Under the pieces are notes generated by a model. It had not been told where the DNA came from. It did not search any database and saw only the letters and a list, made by a program, of their open reading frames with translations. Positions 5,263 through 7,529 of a DNA stretch of 7,529 bases are shown piece by piece. The position numbers were made by a program, and so were the translations under genes. The stretch's first letter is position 1, and every line of letters begins with the position of its first letter. The DNA comes from Kocuria sp. (GTDB lineage Bacteria; Actinomycetota; Actinomycetes; Actinomycetales; Micrococcaceae). The stretch lies in the NCBI GenBank assembly GCA_030453435.1, contig JAKDKI010000099.1:1-7529 (forward strand), written 5' to 3'.

Positions 5263-6171
5263 ATGTCCAAGGTCTACGTCTTCACCGACTACGGCGGACC
5301 CGAAACCCAGCAGCTGATCGACCGGCCTATTCCGGAGCCTGGACCCGGGGAACTGGCCATCGAGGTCCGGGCCGCCGGTGTGAATCCGGCCGACTGGAAG
5401 ATGCGCGAGGGCCGGCTGGGTCGTGCCTGGTCGTTGCCGGCGCCGATGGGCCGTGAAGCCGCCGGCGTGGTCATCGCGGTGGGCGGCGGGACCGAAGGCT
5501 TCGCGGTGGGCGATGAGGTGCTCGGCCTGGTGGCGCCCGGGCAGGGCGGACTGGCCGAGCACGCGCTCTTGAGCGCCTCCACCACTGTGGCCAAGCCCGA
5601 GGAGATCTCCTTCATCGACGCCGCCACCATTCCGGTGGCCGCAGCCACCGCCTATGACGCCACCCACCAAATCGAACTGGAACCAGGCCAGACCCTGCTC
5701 TTGTTGGGCGCCGGCGGCGGGGTGGGGCTGATGGCCGCGCAGATCGGCCGGGTACACGAGTTCACGGTCCTCGGCGTGGCCGACGTGGCCAAGCGGGAAC
5801 TGGTCGAGTCCACCGGTGCGGCCTTCATCGGATCCGGTTCGGGCGTGGCCGATCGCGTGCGAGAAGTCGCTTCCAGCGTCGACCTGATCGTCGATCTCGT
5901 CGGCGGTGACGCGCTGCGTGCCGTCGCCGATCTGGTGGCCGATCCGGGGCGGATTATCTCCGCGGCCGATCCGGACGCCGCGGTCGAACTGGGCGGCCGG
6001 GGCTTGGCACGTACGACTGAGGCCATGGGGAAGATCACCGAGGTGATCCAGTACGGGCTGGTCGACCCCCATGCGGACACCCAGTACGACCTCAATGACG
6101 CAGGTCAGGCGATCGCAGCCGTGGAGACCGGGCACGCCGGCGGCAAGGTCGTCGTGGTTCCCGAAGGCTGA
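5263..6171 (+). CDS. Zinc-independent MDR oxidoreductase (quinone oxidoreductase-like), NADPH-binding
   Basis: The 302-residue cytosolic enzyme belongs to the medium-chain dehydrogenase/reductase superfamily, quinone-oxidoreductase branch, which reduces quinones, enals or enones with NADPH. The N-terminal GroES-like domain (about 1-125) shows VRAAGVNPADWKMREG and GREAAGVV; the Rossmann domain has GAGGGVG at 149-155 and the QOR-like dyad region DLIVDLVGG (207-215). The protein contains no cysteine, so neither the catalytic nor the structural zinc site of alcohol dehydrogenases is possible. AAGGAG at 5248-5253 is nine bases before the ATG, supporting the start. Length (about 300-310) is normal. 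It lies downstream of the cupin gene and upstream of an AraC-type regulator that may control it. The natural substrate cannot be assigned. Confidence 0.92.
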   Translation: MSKVYVFTDYGGPETQQLIDRPIPEPGPGELAIEVRAAGVNPADWKMREGRLGRAWSLPAPMGREAAGVVIAVGGGTEGFAVGDEVLGLVAPGQGGLAEHALLSASTTVAKPEEISFIDAATIPVAAATAYDATHQIELEPGQTLLLLGAGGGVGLMAAQIGRVHEFTVLGVADVAKRELVESTGAAFIGSGSGVADRVREVASSVDLIVDLVGGDALRAVADLVADPGRIISAADPDAAVELGGRGLARTTEAMGKITEVIQYGLVDPHADTQYDLNDAGQAIAAVETGHAGGKVVVVPEG

Positions 6172-6323
6172 TCAGCCATGCCGGGCGTGGGGGCGAGTTG
6201 CGTACTGCGGATGCCCTTACGCAACGCGTCCATCATGGCCCGATCTGCGTCGTCGCTGACGAGGGCGCGAACCTCGTCCCTGGCACGTGATGATGTCAGC
6301 CGCACTGGAGGGGAGGGCGGCTG

Positions 6324-7304
6324 ATGGGATCGCCCGCGGCCGAGAGCAACGCCGCACCCCCTGGGGGTGCCAGTCGTCGCCGGTTTTCTCCGATCCTTGC
6401 TCGGACCCGGACCGTGCATTCCCCGGTGGGCCCGGTGGCCTATGACTGCGTGAAGGTGATCGTGGTCCGATCGGGTTCGGCGATCCTGTTCAGTGAGTTC
6501 GGGCAGAAGCCCGTCGGCGCGGGCGATGTGGTGGTCCTGAGCGCGAATGTCTTGTGTGGCAGCGAACCGGAGGGCCACATCACCGTCACCACGGTCTACC
6601 TGGACACCGACTACCTGGTGGACCAGGTGTTCTGGCAGCATGCCGGTCTGCTCCAGGACCGGCTCGATGCCCAGGGACTGGTGGAGACGATCTACACGGA
6701 ACCGGCTCAGGCGCTGCGGCTGGGCGAGGACCGGACCGGGATGCTGATGCCCTGGCTGGATGAACTCGTGGTGCTGAGTATCGATGGCGGGTTCGGAGCG
6801 CACTTCTACCGGATGCAGGCGTTGTGGTTCGCGATTATCGACGTGGTCGCCCCGTTCGTCCGCGTATCCCAGGTGCGGCTGTCTCCGACCCAACGGGCCC
6901 GCACTCGGCCCACTCTGCCGCGGGATCGGCGGTTTGCTCCGATGCGGAACGAAGCGATGCAGGCCCGGGAGGCACTGCACGGAGCAATCGCCGAGTCCTG
7001 GACCCTACCCAGTCTGGCTGGCATGGTGCATCTGTCTCCGAAGCAGCTGGTCCGGGTCTTCGCCGACACGTACGGCAAGACACCGCTGGCCTATCTGACG
7101 ATGCTGCGGGTGGCGGAGATGGCGCGCCTGCTGCGTGAGACCAACGTGAGTGTCAGCGAGGCGGCACACCAGGTGGGGTGGCGTAGCCGCAGCCGGGCCA
7201 GCGAGGCGTTCGTCGAGTGCACCGGCCTGACCCCGCGCCGCTACCGGACCATGCACGTGACGGGCACGGGTTGGCCGGGAAACGGACAACCGTGTCGTCC
7301 ATAG
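6324..7304 (+). CDS. AraC-family transcriptional regulator
   Basis: The 326-residue protein has an N-terminal beta-rich sensor part (about 25-95; VGPVAYDCVKVIVVRSG, VGAGDVVVLSANVLCG, resembling the cupin-like ligand domain of AraC relatives), a helical linker, and a C-terminal double helix-turn-helix (about 215-310). The first HTH is near 227-247 (TLPSLAGMVHLSPKQLVRVFA region) and the second near 275-296, ending in the family hallmark GLTPRRYR. The ATG lies five bases after a purine-rich GGAGGGGAGGG (6308-6318), a strong ribosome site. The second helix has WRSRSRASEAF where many relatives have GFxxxSxFSRAFK, so it is a divergent member. Its ligand is unknown. It follows the MDR gene by 152 bases in the same direction and may regulate that gene or the one starting at 7510. 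Confidence 0.9.
   Translation: MGSPAAESNAAPPGGASRRRFSPILARTRTVHSPVGPVAYDCVKVIVVRSGSAILFSEFGQKPVGAGDVVVLSANVLCGSEPEGHITVTTVYLDTDYLVDQVFWQHAGLLQDRLDAQGLVETIYTEPAQALRLGEDRTGMLMPWLDELVVLSIDGGFGAHFYRMQALWFAIIDVVAPFVRVSQVRLSPTQRARTRPTLPRDRRFAPMRNEAMQAREALHGAIAESWTLPSLAGMVHLSPKQLVRVFADTYGKTPLAYLTMLRVAEMARLLRETNVSVSEAAHQVGWRSRSRASEAFVECTGLTPRRYRTMHVTGTGWPGNGQPCRP
6354..6370. repeat. 17-base perfect palindrome at the start of the AraC-type gene
   Basis: GCACCCCC (6354-6361) and GGGGGTGC (6363-6370) are exact reverse complements around a single T at 6362. It covers codons 11-16 of the regulator, in a low-complexity N-terminal stretch before the sensor domain. It could be an intragenic operator or an mRNA hairpin near the ribosome entry site, or a chance result of GC-rich codons. 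Confidence 0.4.
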
Positions 7305-7490
7305 GGACGTCAATGAGACCTGCAGCGTCCGCGGCCGGGCGCTGACTGTTATCCCGGAGGGTACGTCAGGCACGCCGCTGTTCCTGACGGCCACGGCACT
7401 GGGCTTGCTGTCGCTGGCCGTCTCGACCCGCTGGTGTTCCCGGCGTACCTGATGGTCACCGAGCCCACTTCCGGCCCGGTACTCAGGGTA
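7305..7490 (+). pseudogene. Possible frameshifted relic of a membrane-protein gene
   Basis: Between the AraC-type gene and the next start, two frames each look protein-like in turn. In one frame (codon starts such as 7348) the DNA reads GTPLFLTATALGLLSLAV, a membrane-helix-like stretch, and meets TGA at 7450. From about 7425 the next frame reads DPLVFPAYLMVTEPTSGP. Joining them requires a shift near 7420-7425. The second part faintly recalls the FMVTDP/TSP motif of RnfD/NqrB-type membrane proteins, but the match is short and from memory. It has no ribosome site of its own. It could be a decayed gene, a sequencing indel in a real gene, or coincidence. Confidence 0.25.
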
Positions 7491-7509
7491 GCGGGAGGAG
7501 ACATCGGCG

Positions 7510-7529
7510 ATGGCCACGACACGGGAGAG
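7510..7529 (+). CDS. Start of a gene truncated by the window edge
   Basis: Only ATG GCC ACG ACA CGG GAG and two further bases are present (MATTRE...), too little to identify a product. The call rests on a strong Shine-Dalgarno, GGGAGGAG at 7493-7500, nine bases before the ATG. Its position directly after the AraC-type regulator, in the same direction, makes it a possible target of that regulator. Confidence 0.55.

Noticed and set aside
5239..6135. A 298-codon minus-strand open frame opposite the MDR oxidoreductase gene
   Set aside because: It shadows a well-supported gene in GC-rich DNA and its product has no recognisable domain.
1..7529. CRISPR array, tRNA/rRNA, insertion sequence, toxin-antitoxin or phage-defence system
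   Set aside because: No spaced direct repeats, cloverleaf, transposase, terminal inverted repeats or nuclease/antitoxin signatures were seen on either strand.

Overview
The window is GC-rich and densely coding, with gene families typical of Actinomycetota: a 7Fe ferredoxin of the FdxA type, a Pyridox_ox_2-like flavin-fold protein, a small DoxX-like membrane protein, TAnnnT-type -10 boxes and a possibly leaderless regulator gene. The genus cannot be fixed from the sequence alone. I see no rRNA, tRNA, CRISPR array, insertion sequence, integrase or origin, and no gene-free stretch longer than about 225 bases.

Layout. (1) 52-1330, plus strand: a probable three-gene operon of a DoxX-like membrane protein, a PPOX-fold flavoprotein (TGATG stop/start overlap) and a ferredoxin. 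(2) 1479-2162, minus strand: a Crp/Fnr-family regulator, convergent with the ferredoxin. The 148-base gap 1331-1478 shows no convincing terminator. (3) A divergent 161-base control region (2163-2323) holds an FNR-like box TTGATCTATGTCAA, a GTTCGC/GCGAAC dyad, a candidate -10 for the rightward genes and a candidate leaderless promoter for the regulator. (4) 2324-4646, plus strand: a stand-alone HMA metal-binding protein, a perfect 9-bp-arm hairpin, then a P1B-type metal ATPase whose metal-site motif is CPG rather than CPC. (5) 4773-5198, a small cupin behind a T-poor leader, then 5263-6171, a zinc-free quinone-oxidoreductase-type MDR enzyme. (6) 6324-7304, an AraC-family regulator. (7) 7305-7500, a low-confidence relic that appears to change frame, and at 7510 the start of a gene cut by the window edge, with a strong ribosome binding site.

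Working model (inference). The Crp/Fnr protein carries the FNR-type DNA-contact signature ExxSR and exactly two cysteines (C7, C105), placed much like the disulfide pair of Lactobacillus casei FLP. The box it would be expected to read lies about 41 bases before the predicted start of transcription of the HMA/ATPase unit, the classical activating position. Together with the flanking ferredoxin, flavoprotein and quinone-oxidoreductase genes, this suggests a redox- or oxygen-responsive island that couples electron-transfer proteins to export of an unidentified transition metal. The individual families are known. The unusual parts are the non-canonical ATPase metal site, the control region and the combination of genes.
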